Assembly: GCA_963752695.1 (NCBI GenBank)
Contig: CAVVZB010000001.1
Coordinates: 558,001-622,000, forward strand
DNA: 64,000 bases
Direction of reading: 5' to 3'
Origin: Bog-113 sp963752695
Lineage (GTDB): Bacteria > Acidobacteriota > Terriglobia > Bryobacterales > Bryobacteraceae
Positions 36,701 through 44,405 of this stretch are shown here, one piece after another (positions within the stretch are counted from its first letter, which is position 1; the number at the start of each line of letters is the position of its first letter). The position numbers were made by a program, and so were the translations under genes. The notes beneath the pieces are model-generated. The model did not search any database and was not told where the DNA came from. It saw nothing but the letters and a program-made list of their open reading frames with translations.

Positions 36701-38663
36701 TGGCGCAGAAGACTGATTCCGCGCCCGAATCCATGTTGAACAGCCGGTCCTGGTTATCAAGCATGGGCGGGGGGAACATCACATCACTCGGCAAGTAGCC
36801 GCGCGGGTGCCCTTCATAGGCCCGATCCATGACGTCGAACACTTCCCGCACCTCGGGGAAGTGCACGCACAGATCTCCCAGCATGTTCTTGTACTGAGAA
36901 CCTTCCCCCGGGAAGATAAACGCGAGCTTCCCAGCCGCGCCGAGCTTCTCGCGGAACCAGTAAATGCCTTCGATGTCCTTGATTTGCTTGGTGCGCTCTT
37001 CGGAAAGCTTGCCGAGCGCCCGCTGCAGCTTGGTAATCAGGTCAGCGCGCGAGGTGGCGATGATGGTGAGCCGCTCGGCCGCGAAGTCTCCAGCCCGGTT
37101 CATGGTCCAGGCTAGATCTTTCAGATTTAAGCTCACCCGTTCGCGCTCCACTAACGCAAGCACGCGTTTGGCTTCGGTTACCAATTCGGCTTGCGACGCG
37201 GCCGCGATGACGAATAACTCGCTATCCCATTGATGTTGCAGCCACTTGGGCTGATTGGGGCCGGTGTACTCCTCCAGAATGGCGTGGGCGTTGATCCCGC
37301 CAAAGCCAAACGCATTAATCCCGGCGCGGCGGGGATGGTCGCGGAAGCCGTGTATCCAGGGGCGCGTTTCGGTGTTGAGGTAAAAGTTGGACTTCTCCAG
37401 GCCAAGCTTCGGGTTCGGATTTTCGACGTGCAGCGTGGGCGGCAGCACCTTGTGATGCAACGCCAAGGCGGACTTGATCAGCCCCGCCATCCCGCTGGCC
37501 GGCATGGTGTGGCTGATCATGGACTTCACCGAACCAAGCGCGCATCGCGGGCTTTCGCTATGTCGCTCCCCGAACACGCGGCGCAGCGCCTCGCACTCAG
37601 TCGCGTCACCCACCGGAGTGCTCGTGCCATGCGCTTCGAGCAGACCGATGGTCGCCGGGTCGATATTGGCAACCTCGTAGGCCCGTTCGAGCGCCGTGAT
37701 TTCGCCCTCGATGCGCGGGGCTAGAACGCCCAGAGCGCGGCCATCGCTCGCAATCCCGATGCCCTTCAGAACGGCATAGATCTTGTCGCCATCGCGCTCG
37801 GCTTCTTCCAAGCGCTTCAGCACGACCATGCCGACGCCTTCGCCCAGCAGCGTGCCGTCCGCGCTGGCGTCGAAAGGCCGCATCTGCCCCTTGCGGGAGA
37901 GAGCCTTCAACTGCGAGAAGATCATGACCAGCACGGGGGAAGTGTTGGCGTGAACGCCGCCGGCGATGGCCAGGTCGCACCGGCCCGTCTGCAGTTCCCG
38001 CATACCCTGGTCGACCGCAACCAGACTCGAGGCGCATGCCGCGTCCACCAGGTAGTTCGGGCCCATTAGATCCAAGCGATTGGCGATGCGCCCGCTGATG
38101 ATGTTCGGAACCAGCCCGGACGCGGTATCCGACTGAAAATTCGGAGCGCTTTTCCGCAGCTCATTCTTAATGAGCGCCAATTCTTCGGGCTGATACTCCG
38201 GATGAAGTTGCCGCAGGATGCGGACCACGCTCTCGATCACTACTCCCTGCTGCAGAGCGGCAGCGTTCCCGCGATTCACGTAGGTTCCCCGGCCGATGAT
38301 CACCGCCGTGCGCGCCTTGACCTGTGAAATATCCTTTAGACCGGAGTCGGCTAGGGCGTCGTGCGCGGACCGCAAAGCCATAAAGTGATCCGGTTCGGCG
38401 CCATCCACCGCATTGGGCATGATGCCGTAGGCGGCAGGGTCAAACTCCGCGAACTTTCCCAAATAACCGCCGCGCTTGCAATAAGTCCGGTCGTTTTCGG
38501 TGGATTCCGGGTCCCAGAATAGCTCCGCTTCCCAATCGGGCGGGGGATCGCCCACCGCATCCACCTTGGCAAGGATGTTTTCCCAGTATTGCTGTGTGTT
38601 CGCCGCACCCGGGAACACGCAGGCCATCCCGATAATCGCGATATCGGGAACTTTTGCGCTCAT
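33783..38663 (-). CDS. Iterative-type polyketide/fatty-acid synthase KS-AT-DH-PPTase without carrier domain
   Basis: This 1626-residue protein has a ketosynthase (about 1-470; Cys210 in VDAACASS, His345 in EAHGTSTP, His385 in MISHTMPASG). An acyltransferase follows (about 575-920; Ser676 in GHSTG, His788 in AYHTPWF). After an Ala/Pro-rich linker (960-1060) comes a hot-dog dehydratase-like region (about 1060-1350; His1092 in DHTLG, Asp1272 and Gln1276 in DPILLDAAGQ). The C-terminus is a 4'-phosphopantetheinyl transferase (about 1430-1626; GIDVE at 1513-1517 and WTAKEAVSK). The KS and AT resemble those of enediyne, PUFA and heterocyst-glycolipid synthases. No GxDSL-like carrier motif and no ketoreductase were found, so an ACP must act in trans. 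Confidence 0.9.
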   Translation of the reverse strand: MSAKVPDIAIIGMACVFPGAANTQQYWENILAKVDAVGDPPPDWEAELFWDPESTENDRTYCKRGGYLGKFAEFDPAAYGIMPNAVDGAEPDHFMALRSAHDALADSGLKDISQVKARTAVIIGRGTYVNRGNAAALQQGVVIESVVRILRQLHPEYQPEELALIKNELRKSAPNFQSDTASGLVPNIISGRIANRLDLMGPNYLVDAACASSLVAVDQGMRELQTGRCDLAIAGGVHANTSPVLVMIFSQLKALSRKGQMRPFDASADGTLLGEGVGMVVLKRLEEAERDGDKIYAVLKGIGIASDGRALGVLAPRIEGEITALERAYEVANIDPATIGLLEAHGTSTPVGDATECEALRRVFGERHSESPRCALGSVKSMISHTMPASGMAGLIKSALALHHKVLPPTLHVENPNPKLGLEKSNFYLNTETRPWIHGFRDHPRRAGINAFGFGGINAHAILEEYTGPNQPKWLQHQWDSELFVIAAASQAELVTEAKRVLALVERERVSLNLKDLAWTMNRAGDFAAERLTIIATSRADLITKLQRALGKLSEERTKQIKDIEGIYWFREKLGAAGKLAFIFPGEGSQYKNMLGDLCVHFPEVREVFDVMDRAYEGHPRGYLPSDVMFPPPMLDNQDRLFNMDSGAESVFCANQALAALMRKFHLRPDAMVGHSTGEHSALLAADVVQVRNEDELLAHIRGVYEVFERLSTTSGIPEAVLLAIAGADHKLLEDLVANSNGELYIALDNCIHQVVICGKEDAIDRLLAALAGKAAIAQKLPFARAYHTPWFEVFSKPLKTHFDHLRIGEAKVDLYSCVTTERYPKDAEKIRELAAVQWASTVRFRETTEAMYRDGVRVFVEVGPKSNLSGFVDDVLRGKPHVAIPSNVQHRSGTLQLHHMLGQLVAHGVPVNLDALYERRNPVEIDLPVKKNRSMVLATGIQPIRLPKDFKLPNRPVKKSAQSENGTPARAVNGDVRHAPAAPAELVSAQVTVPAQAPAAVAVAGAPASMRSAVMEEHLRTMQQFLASQQLFLTTYLGGISGEAAMPPPQPVAVQDPVRPFLNEIVEIVPGSHAIALHHFDLATENVFWDHTLGRDVSKEDPSLLGLPVVPLTVTMEMLAEAGSLLAPGKVCTGMRDIRAARWVTIEQPGYTVELTAKQKAPGEIHVALREAGSASALRPVFAEAVILFGDRPPVSGGPMPFQLENETPSTWDSAMLYRTGMFHGPMMQGVQSVERAGRNGTSATLVTLPSEILFTGNPRPDFVFDPILLDAAGQVVAYWFWEAIEKGTDLFPYRVASFEIFEADPPSGITLECRVVRKFESDMVVHSDIEVLDRAGKVYYRLLGWETRRFPQPPRFLQLRINPEESYVSSPWPEPLAGLNGTAAIACRKLDDLSSDFLESSHSIWLKALAYLVLNPTERAEWESKKAVAKRKHEWLLGRCAAKDAVRELVLSQYGVVLGAADVEIVYDAHGKPEVKGAWMDRLAVRPSISITHSHGVAAAIASLAPGIRVGIDVETLERPASHYEKLAFRDQERAMLAKVSPASHDEWALRLWTAKEAVSKALGQGFHQGLHSLHITNFDIDSGRIELELSDVLVAMFPDLTGRKLIALTRRDGHVAVATAVIA

Positions 38664-39145
38664 CGACGCCCCGCGATGCGCGCGGAGCTCTTATCGGAGC
38701 AGTAGTTCGATCGGGGGACAAACATATCTATACAGCTTCGCAGTTGAGACACCTTGAATGGAATCGGGTCGGACAGACGCTTCATAAACGGGGCTGGCGA
38801 ACGAGGTCAGAACCGGGGTGTTCACTTATTTTAAGAATGCCCGCCGAGGGTGTCAAGAAGGCGTGCGCAGGGCGGGCAGCAAGTCCAAGGCTCCGCGCCA
38901 CGATGAGACTGGTAAGTGTCTGCATTTGTCCGGGGCCATAGACACCGCCAAACCCTCGTGTTATCGTCAAACTCGCCTGTAGGAAAATCTGCGGAACATG
39001 CGCCGTGGTTCAGGGTGTGTCGTATCTATCTCGCCATCAATGATTTACAGCTCGAACTGTGGAGTCCAGCCGGAACGCTGCTTTCATCTGACAAGCCCCT
39101 CTACTCGTACTCCAGGCATGCTGGGCAATGAAGGAGAAATTAAAA
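38664..39145. other. Intergenic region between the PKS and the secreted hydrolase
   Basis: This divergent 482-bp gap holds the PKS promoter at 38828-38856. No carrier-protein gene or other small gene with a sensible start and ribosome binding site was found on either strand. The last part contains the AAGGAG Shine-Dalgarno sequence (39131-39136) that fixes the start of the next gene at 39146. Confidence 0.6.
38828..38856 (-). promoter_or_regulatory. Near-consensus sigma70 promoter of the PKS operon
   Basis: The minus strand carries a perfect TTGACA (38856-38851), a 17-bp spacer and TAAAAT (38833-38828), five of six matches to the -10. Initiation would leave a leader of about 155 nt before the PKS ATG. 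No other promoter this good was seen in the gap. Confidence 0.7.
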
Positions 39146-42100
39146 ATGTTTAGATTGCTGAGCGGGACCCGTTTGCTCCCTGCTTCTTTGTTTTTGTTGT
39201 TGGCAGCTTCCGGTGTTCCGTCCGCGATCGCCTCGTCTGGGCCGGTTGCACCAACGCCCGCGACGGCACCCGGCGGGCCCCCCAACGTATTCTATGGCGG
39301 CGTGAATCCGGCCGCGAATGCGAACGCCCCGGTCCTTCTGTTCGTGCACGGTCTCGGCACCAACGCGGAATATTGGTTCACCAATAAAAACGATATGTAC
39401 CAGGACGTTTATAACGCCGGGTATCGTTCGGCCTATATCAGCTTTAACGCGGACAACTCAAAGAATACGGCCACGATTGCGCAAAATGCGCAGACGCTGC
39501 AAACTCTGCTTCCCACCGTTCTCTCTCACTTCAATGTTCAGCAGGTGTACCTTGTCTGTCATTCCAAGGGAGGGCTGGACGCTCAATATGCCATGCTCGA
39601 TCCGACGTTCCGCTCGGCAGTGAAGGCCGTTTTTACGCTCGCAACTCCTAATCAGGGTACCGAGCTGGCCGATTGGGCTTTCGGAGCTGGGCAGAAGATT
39701 GCCAATCTGTTTGGGCTGCAAAGCCCCGGGCTGTTTGACCTGCGTCCCGAGCATGTAGCGACTTTGCGGGGGCAGTTCGATCCGCTATTCGTTTCCGCCG
39801 GGATTCCGTTTTACACGCTGGAAGGCACTAGCTATATCTCCAGTGCTTCCGTGGTTTATGTAGTGACAGGTCCGATTCTCAAGAACCTCACTGACGGCAA
39901 TAGTAATGACGGTTTGGTTGCGGTTCCGGAAGTCTATCTACCGGACAGCTACGCCGACGACATGGGTTCAGTGGGGGCGGATCACACCCATATGGGCTTC
40001 GGCTCCACTGCCTGGCCTTATGTCTACGGGCGCATCTCTGGCCTTGAAAATCGGGCCGCAGGCTGGAAACAGATCGCCAATGGCGGTTTCGGAGACGACC
40101 AAAATGCCTGGGCCTGGTCCCAGATTTGGTTCAAGGGCAACCTCTATGTAGGGACTGGCCGCAACGTCGATTGCATCACTTCGGACACCGCCGCGGTGCA
40201 GACCGGAGTTCCGCTGTACCCCCCGCCGGGAGGTCAGCGCTATTGTCCGACGGACCCGCTCCACATCGCGACACCCGCCGAGATTTGGAGGTACACGCCC
40301 CAGACTAAGACCTGGGCGAGGGTGTACCAGTCGCCGCAGGACATTCCGCTCGGTGACGATCAGGATGGGCTTCCCGCGTTCGCGGCTCGCGCCGTCGGTT
40401 TTCGGAACTTCGGCATCTACAATGAGGCGGATGGAACGCAGGCGTTGTACGTCGGCGGTGTCTCGGCAATCTCGATCTACAACCATCTTCCGCAGTTTGC
40501 TAACAACACTTACCCCGCGCCCATCATCTTGCGGACCACGGATGGCTCTAACTTCACGGAGCTGCCGCAGGATCCCGGCACGTTCCTCGGAGACATCGTC
40601 AAGAACAACACGGACATCTTCGTCGCCAGTTTCCGCTCCATCGTTCAGGCGAACGGACAGATGTTTGTCGCTGTCACCGACTTCCGTGGTGAGGGGTTCA
40701 TCATCGCTTCCCCGAATCCGTCGCAGGGCGATAATTCTTTCCAGCGCGTCAGTTCCGCGCCGGCGACGCCGAACTTCGCGGTCTGGGTCCTCTCCTCGTT
40801 CAACAATGCCCTTTATGTAGGAACCGGCGATCGTACCACCGATACTGGATATGGCGTTTACAAGACCACCAACGTCGCCGGCGACCCGGTCCCTTATCAA
40901 TTCACTCCGATCATTCTGAACGGCGGATGGCAGACGAACATGCTGGCTCGCAGCCCGACGGCTTTAACCATGAACGTTTGGACGCAGCCCGATGACAACC
41001 AGCCCCATCTGTGGGTGGGTACGGACCGCAAAATCGAAATCGTGCGCGTCAATCAGGACGATTCCTGGGACGTCATGATGGGCCAGCCCCGCCAAACGCC
41101 CACCGGATTTAAGAATTCACTCTCCGGCATCGGCTACTACTTCGATAACGACTTCGATGGGCATATCTGGCAATTGCAAAACGCGCCGAACACGGGTATG
41201 CATGCCAGCACCTGGGATTGGAGCATTCTGCTGCGCCAGGCAAATCTCACCAATCAGATCATCACTGGCGAACAGGGGTTTGACTTCTTCAATTCGCCCG
41301 ACGGCATCCACTGGTATCTGGTGAGCAAGACCGGTATGGGCGATGGTTATAACTTCGGCGGACGCAGCGGCAACTCCAACCATTTCGGCCTGTTCTGGGG
41401 CACGGCTCGTGTGTCCGGCGGTTTGCAGGAGTGGCAGGATTCGTCCATCCTCGATCTGAATGGAGATGGAAAAGTTAGCCAAGCCGATGCCAACATCGTG
41501 CAAGCGGCGATCGGGCAGACTGCATCGGCGGGATTTGACGCCCGTGACGTTAACGGAAACGGTGTGATCGATCCTGAAGACGTGCAGTTCCTCGAATCGC
41601 AGTGCACGTTCGCCAATTGCGCGGAAGTGCCCGCACCCGGAATTACCTATGTTCCGCCACCGGCCGCCTTCACTGGCTTCCTAGAGGCCGCCGACGAGTA
41701 TACGGTCGGCAACACCGTAGTCCTGAACTGGGCTGCCCAGCCGAATGCGACGCGTTATCACGTCTATCGGTATACGGCAACTCCGCCCGGAGCGCTGTTC
41801 CTGAACGGCGTGCCCCCACAGACGATTAACGTCAGCCAATCGATGGCAGTGAACTTCCCAACCGATTTCACGAACGGCACGCTTAGTGCCGCCTGCCCCG
41901 CCGGAGAAAACGATCTCTGGTATTGCCAGATGGCGAACCTGCTGCAGGGTGCCGGTCCGACTCCGCCGCTACCGGGTACCCTGAGCCTGGTTGGTTTCTC
42001 GGCGCCACTGACCGAGATCGCCCAAACGACCGCGACCACCTATTCGGAATCCATGCCGACAACGGTGCAGTCGCTATACTACATCCGCTGGGAAGATGCT

Positions 42101-42175
42101 AACGGGAATCTGAGCGCTCTATCGAACGTGGTCGGAGCTCCGTCGTTCGTCAAAGTCCAGCAATCCCAGTTCTAA
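39146..42175 (+). CDS. Secreted alpha/beta-hydrolase-like protein with dockerin-type repeats
   Basis: The ATG at 39146 is preferred over the one at 39128 because AAGGAG lies 9 nt before it; the protein then has 1009 residues and a signal peptide of about 30 residues. (Residue numbers here count from the upstream ATG.) Residues 55-300 resemble a lipase: LLFVHGLGTNAEYW is the oxyanion region and VCHSKGG (Ser146) replaces the usual GHSxGG. Residues of about 310-770 form a large repeat region with W/G-rich strands (LYVGTGRN, ALYVGGVS, LYVGTGDR), perhaps a propeller. Near 774-830 two calcium-loop repeats (DLNGDGKVSQADANIVQAA and DVNGNGVIDPEDVQFLE) form a dockerin-like pair. A fibronectin-like C-terminal part follows. 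Confidence 0.82.
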   Translation: MFRLLSGTRLLPASLFLLLAASGVPSAIASSGPVAPTPATAPGGPPNVFYGGVNPAANANAPVLLFVHGLGTNAEYWFTNKNDMYQDVYNAGYRSAYISFNADNSKNTATIAQNAQTLQTLLPTVLSHFNVQQVYLVCHSKGGLDAQYAMLDPTFRSAVKAVFTLATPNQGTELADWAFGAGQKIANLFGLQSPGLFDLRPEHVATLRGQFDPLFVSAGIPFYTLEGTSYISSASVVYVVTGPILKNLTDGNSNDGLVAVPEVYLPDSYADDMGSVGADHTHMGFGSTAWPYVYGRISGLENRAAGWKQIANGGFGDDQNAWAWSQIWFKGNLYVGTGRNVDCITSDTAAVQTGVPLYPPPGGQRYCPTDPLHIATPAEIWRYTPQTKTWARVYQSPQDIPLGDDQDGLPAFAARAVGFRNFGIYNEADGTQALYVGGVSAISIYNHLPQFANNTYPAPIILRTTDGSNFTELPQDPGTFLGDIVKNNTDIFVASFRSIVQANGQMFVAVTDFRGEGFIIASPNPSQGDNSFQRVSSAPATPNFAVWVLSSFNNALYVGTGDRTTDTGYGVYKTTNVAGDPVPYQFTPIILNGGWQTNMLARSPTALTMNVWTQPDDNQPHLWVGTDRKIEIVRVNQDDSWDVMMGQPRQTPTGFKNSLSGIGYYFDNDFDGHIWQLQNAPNTGMHASTWDWSILLRQANLTNQIITGEQGFDFFNSPDGIHWYLVSKTGMGDGYNFGGRSGNSNHFGLFWGTARVSGGLQEWQDSSILDLNGDGKVSQADANIVQAAIGQTASAGFDARDVNGNGVIDPEDVQFLESQCTFANCAEVPAPGITYVPPPAAFTGFLEAADEYTVGNTVVLNWAAQPNATRYHVYRYTATPPGALFLNGVPPQTINVSQSMAVNFPTDFTNGTLSAACPAGENDLWYCQMANLLQGAGPTPPLPGTLSLVGFSAPLTEIAQTTATTYSESMPTTVQSLYYIRWEDANGNLSALSNVVGAPSFVKVQQSQF

Positions 42176-42187
42176 GAGCGGAGCTTG

Positions 42188-42216
42188 AGGCGACGATTCT
42201 TATGGAAGCGTCGCCT
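42188..42216. terminator. Convergent terminator-like hairpin
   Basis: An 8-bp stem AGGCGACG/CGTCGCCT with a 13-nt loop lies between two convergent genes and ends in TTT on the plus strand. It includes the stop codon of the minus-strand gene. The short T tract makes it a moderate candidate. Confidence 0.5.
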
Positions 42217-43504
42217 TTGGCAACGAGAGAATAAAGCGCACGCGTTCGCGCATCGCGCTCTTCTCGAGTTTCGCTAACGAAAAATCAGGTCCTGCGTAGC
42301 GCGAATAACCGTCGGGCTGGTCCGCCTTGCCAGCGTTGACGAACTCGATGGAACTCGGCTGATAAGGGATCCGCGCACCGAACCAGTGAGGATCCTCACG
42401 CTGAGACCAGGTCACCAATGCAAAGACGGTGCCGGTTGAGCCGCTCTGAGCTGAGTCGTTTCCAAACAGTGTTGCCATCGTTTGATGCGCTGGATCGACA
42501 TACATCGTTAATGGCAACCAATCGAGCGGCTGATAGGGCAGGTGCGCCGATAAAACTGCGCGATTGTTGACAACTTCTCTTCCCCGTACTGAAGCACTGG
42601 TGATCGGCAAGGTGTATACAGCATCGTCGCCGCGAACCGGAAGATGACAACCCGTGCATTCCTCAACAAAACCAGAATTCTTCCCATAAGGCTGCAAGGC
42701 CGAGCCTCGCCAGCGGCCCCACCTCCACCCGTCCGTTGACCTGTACAATTGAGCGTTTTTCTCCATCAGCTCGACTTGTAAAAAGTGTCCCGGATAGATA
42801 AGCCCGTCCTTTCCACTCCTTTTTTGCCAGGCAATCTTTGCGATCTTGGAGCCATTCGGCCAGGGTGAGAGTTCGCCTGATCGTGAGGCGCGAATTGCTA
42901 CGTCGTTGCCAAGAATGAACCGTAAGGTATTGTTATCCCCACGATCAGTAAAGCTAAGAGTCTTCCAGTTCCTATAGTTCGGGTCAAGCGCCAAGCCGTT
43001 AAACTCTGCTGCTGGCTGAGTTCGCGGCGCCCCGTTATCGGCCTGGATGGGCGTCATTTTCGACTGCGAAGGTAAACCCTTCCAGGGTGCCAGATAGTTC
43101 TTCAATGTCGCTAGATCGTCATCCGTCACTTTCGCCTCTGAGTGAAGCTTCCGGAACTGCACTGGAGGCATCGCGCTCAGCTGGATCATACTCACCGCTT
43201 CGTAAAGAGCCGCTTTCCGCATTTGCTCGGGTTTGGCGTTGAGGGTAGAAAAGTTCAGGTGCTTTCTTGCAGTCAATACATCGTGCCGCACTAGCCATTA
43301 CGCTGGAACGATTTCGTCGAACCAAGCGAGACGCCTCTGGTTCGAATGACAGCTATAGCAATCCCTCTCGAATACCTTCCGAACGGGCGCGGGAACGTTT
43401 AGTTCTGGGTCTGCGCGCTTCTCCGGAATGCTCGGCCGTACGAACTGCAAAATGACGAAAGCACCGATACAGAAGGCCGCTAATTTGGTCTGTAATGTGG
43501 TCAT
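42200..43504 (-). pseudogene. Haem-binding-domain/cytochrome P460-like gene with in-frame stop
   Basis: Two open stretches (43504-43298 and 43291-42200) are in the same frame and are separated only by one TAA (43300-43298) and two sense codons. Read through, they form one protein of about 434 residues. It has a hydrophobic N-terminus, a first haem motif (CYSCHSN), the family context WFDEIVPA-stop-WLVRHDV with KHLNFS, and a second motif CTGCH near the middle of the cytochrome P460-like part. In related proteins of this type the stop position is normally a Ser in a PVSWLV-like context, so a single TCA to TAA change would explain it. The gene is either recently inactivated, restarted at GTG 43291 or affected by a sequence error. 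Confidence 0.75.
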
Positions 43505-43642
43505 CGATTGTTCTTCGTTAGCCCTACCAGAAGGGACTCTGCTGCTAAGTTAGGGAATCTTGCGCGTTCGCGCTTCCAGAAAAGTGCGGTTCGGGGTAAT
43601 GGTGCGGTAATTACTGTGTTTAGGGCGGTGCTGGTTGCACGG

Positions 43643-43719
43643 TGGTGCGCCCGGAGTGATTCGAACACCCGACCTACTGGTTCGAAGCCAGTTGCTCTAT
43701 CCGGCTGAGCTACGGGCGC
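43643..43719 (-). tRNA. tRNA-Arg (anticodon TCG)
   Basis: The minus strand folds into a full cloverleaf: a 7-bp acceptor stem GCGCCCG/CGGGCGC, a D arm with GCTCAGCCGGATAGAGC, an anticodon stem ACTGG/CCAGT around loop CTTCGAA and a T arm containing GTTCGAATC. The anticodon TCG reads the arginine codon CGA. The 3' CCA is encoded (43645-43643), giving 77 nt. Confidence 0.97.
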
Positions 43720-43743
43720 ACGCAGCCGCTATTATACAGGGAA

Positions 43744-44328
43744 GTGTCGGTCAGCTCCTCGAACATCGAAACCGAAATTAAGCTTCGCGCACCCAATCCG
43801 GAATCTGCGGCGGAACTGTTGACCACGCATGGTTTCGACATCGTGCGGCCCCGGGTCCACGAGCGCAATACCGTGTTCGACACCCCCGCCGGCGAACTGC
43901 GCGGCTCGGGCCGTTTGCTGCGGGTCCGCGAGGCGGGCGGAACCTTTCATCTCACTTTCAAGGCTCCGGCCACCACGGGAAAACATAAAATGCGGGAAGA
44001 GCTCGAGATCGAGGTCTCGGACGCGCGCACGCTTCAGGACATTATTCAGCGGCTCGGGTTCCGGCGGACGTTCGTCTACGAAAAGTTCCGCACGGAGTTC
44101 GAGGACGGCACCGGTGGCACGGCCGTGCTCGATGAAACCCCGATCGGAACGTTCCTCGAGCTCGAAGGCGAGCCCCGGTGGATCGACGCCGCCGCCCAGC
44201 GGTTAGGGTTTGCCGAGGGCGATTACCTCACCGCAAGCTATGGCCGTCTTTATCAACAATGGTGCACGGAACGCGAGCTCACGCCCGGCGATATGGTTTG
44301 GCCAGAACCCTCTTCAGCAAACCCCTGA
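43744..44328 (+). CDS. CYTH-domain protein (class IV adenylate cyclase/triphosphatase type)
   Basis: This 194-residue protein starts at a GTG. It has the CYTH signature ETEIKL (ExExK) near residue 9. Further basic and acidic residues expected in the triphosphate tunnel are visible in RLLRVREAGG, LTFKAP, EELEIEV and FLELEGE. CYTH enzymes hydrolyse triphosphates such as thiamine triphosphate or make cAMP; the sequence alone does not separate these. It starts 24 bp after the (divergent) tRNA-Arg gene end and is not in an obvious operon. Confidence 0.85.
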   Translation: MSVSSSNIETEIKLRAPNPESAAELLTTHGFDIVRPRVHERNTVFDTPAGELRGSGRLLRVREAGGTFHLTFKAPATTGKHKMREELEIEVSDARTLQDIIQRLGFRRTFVYEKFRTEFEDGTGGTAVLDETPIGTFLELEGEPRWIDAAAQRLGFAEGDYLTASYGRLYQQWCTERELTPGDMVWPEPSSANP

Positions 44329-44405
44329 ACCGCATAATCCTTACAGTTGTTAGGCTGTTGCGAATGATAAAGTGAGAGATTACGTTCGGGGAGCCATATC
44401 GTCTC

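Noticed and set aside
38664..39127. Small ORFs as a possible ACP gene upstream of the PKS
   Set aside because: Frames of up to 95 codons exist on both strands, but none has a GxDSL-like motif, an acidic helical composition or a ribosome binding site.
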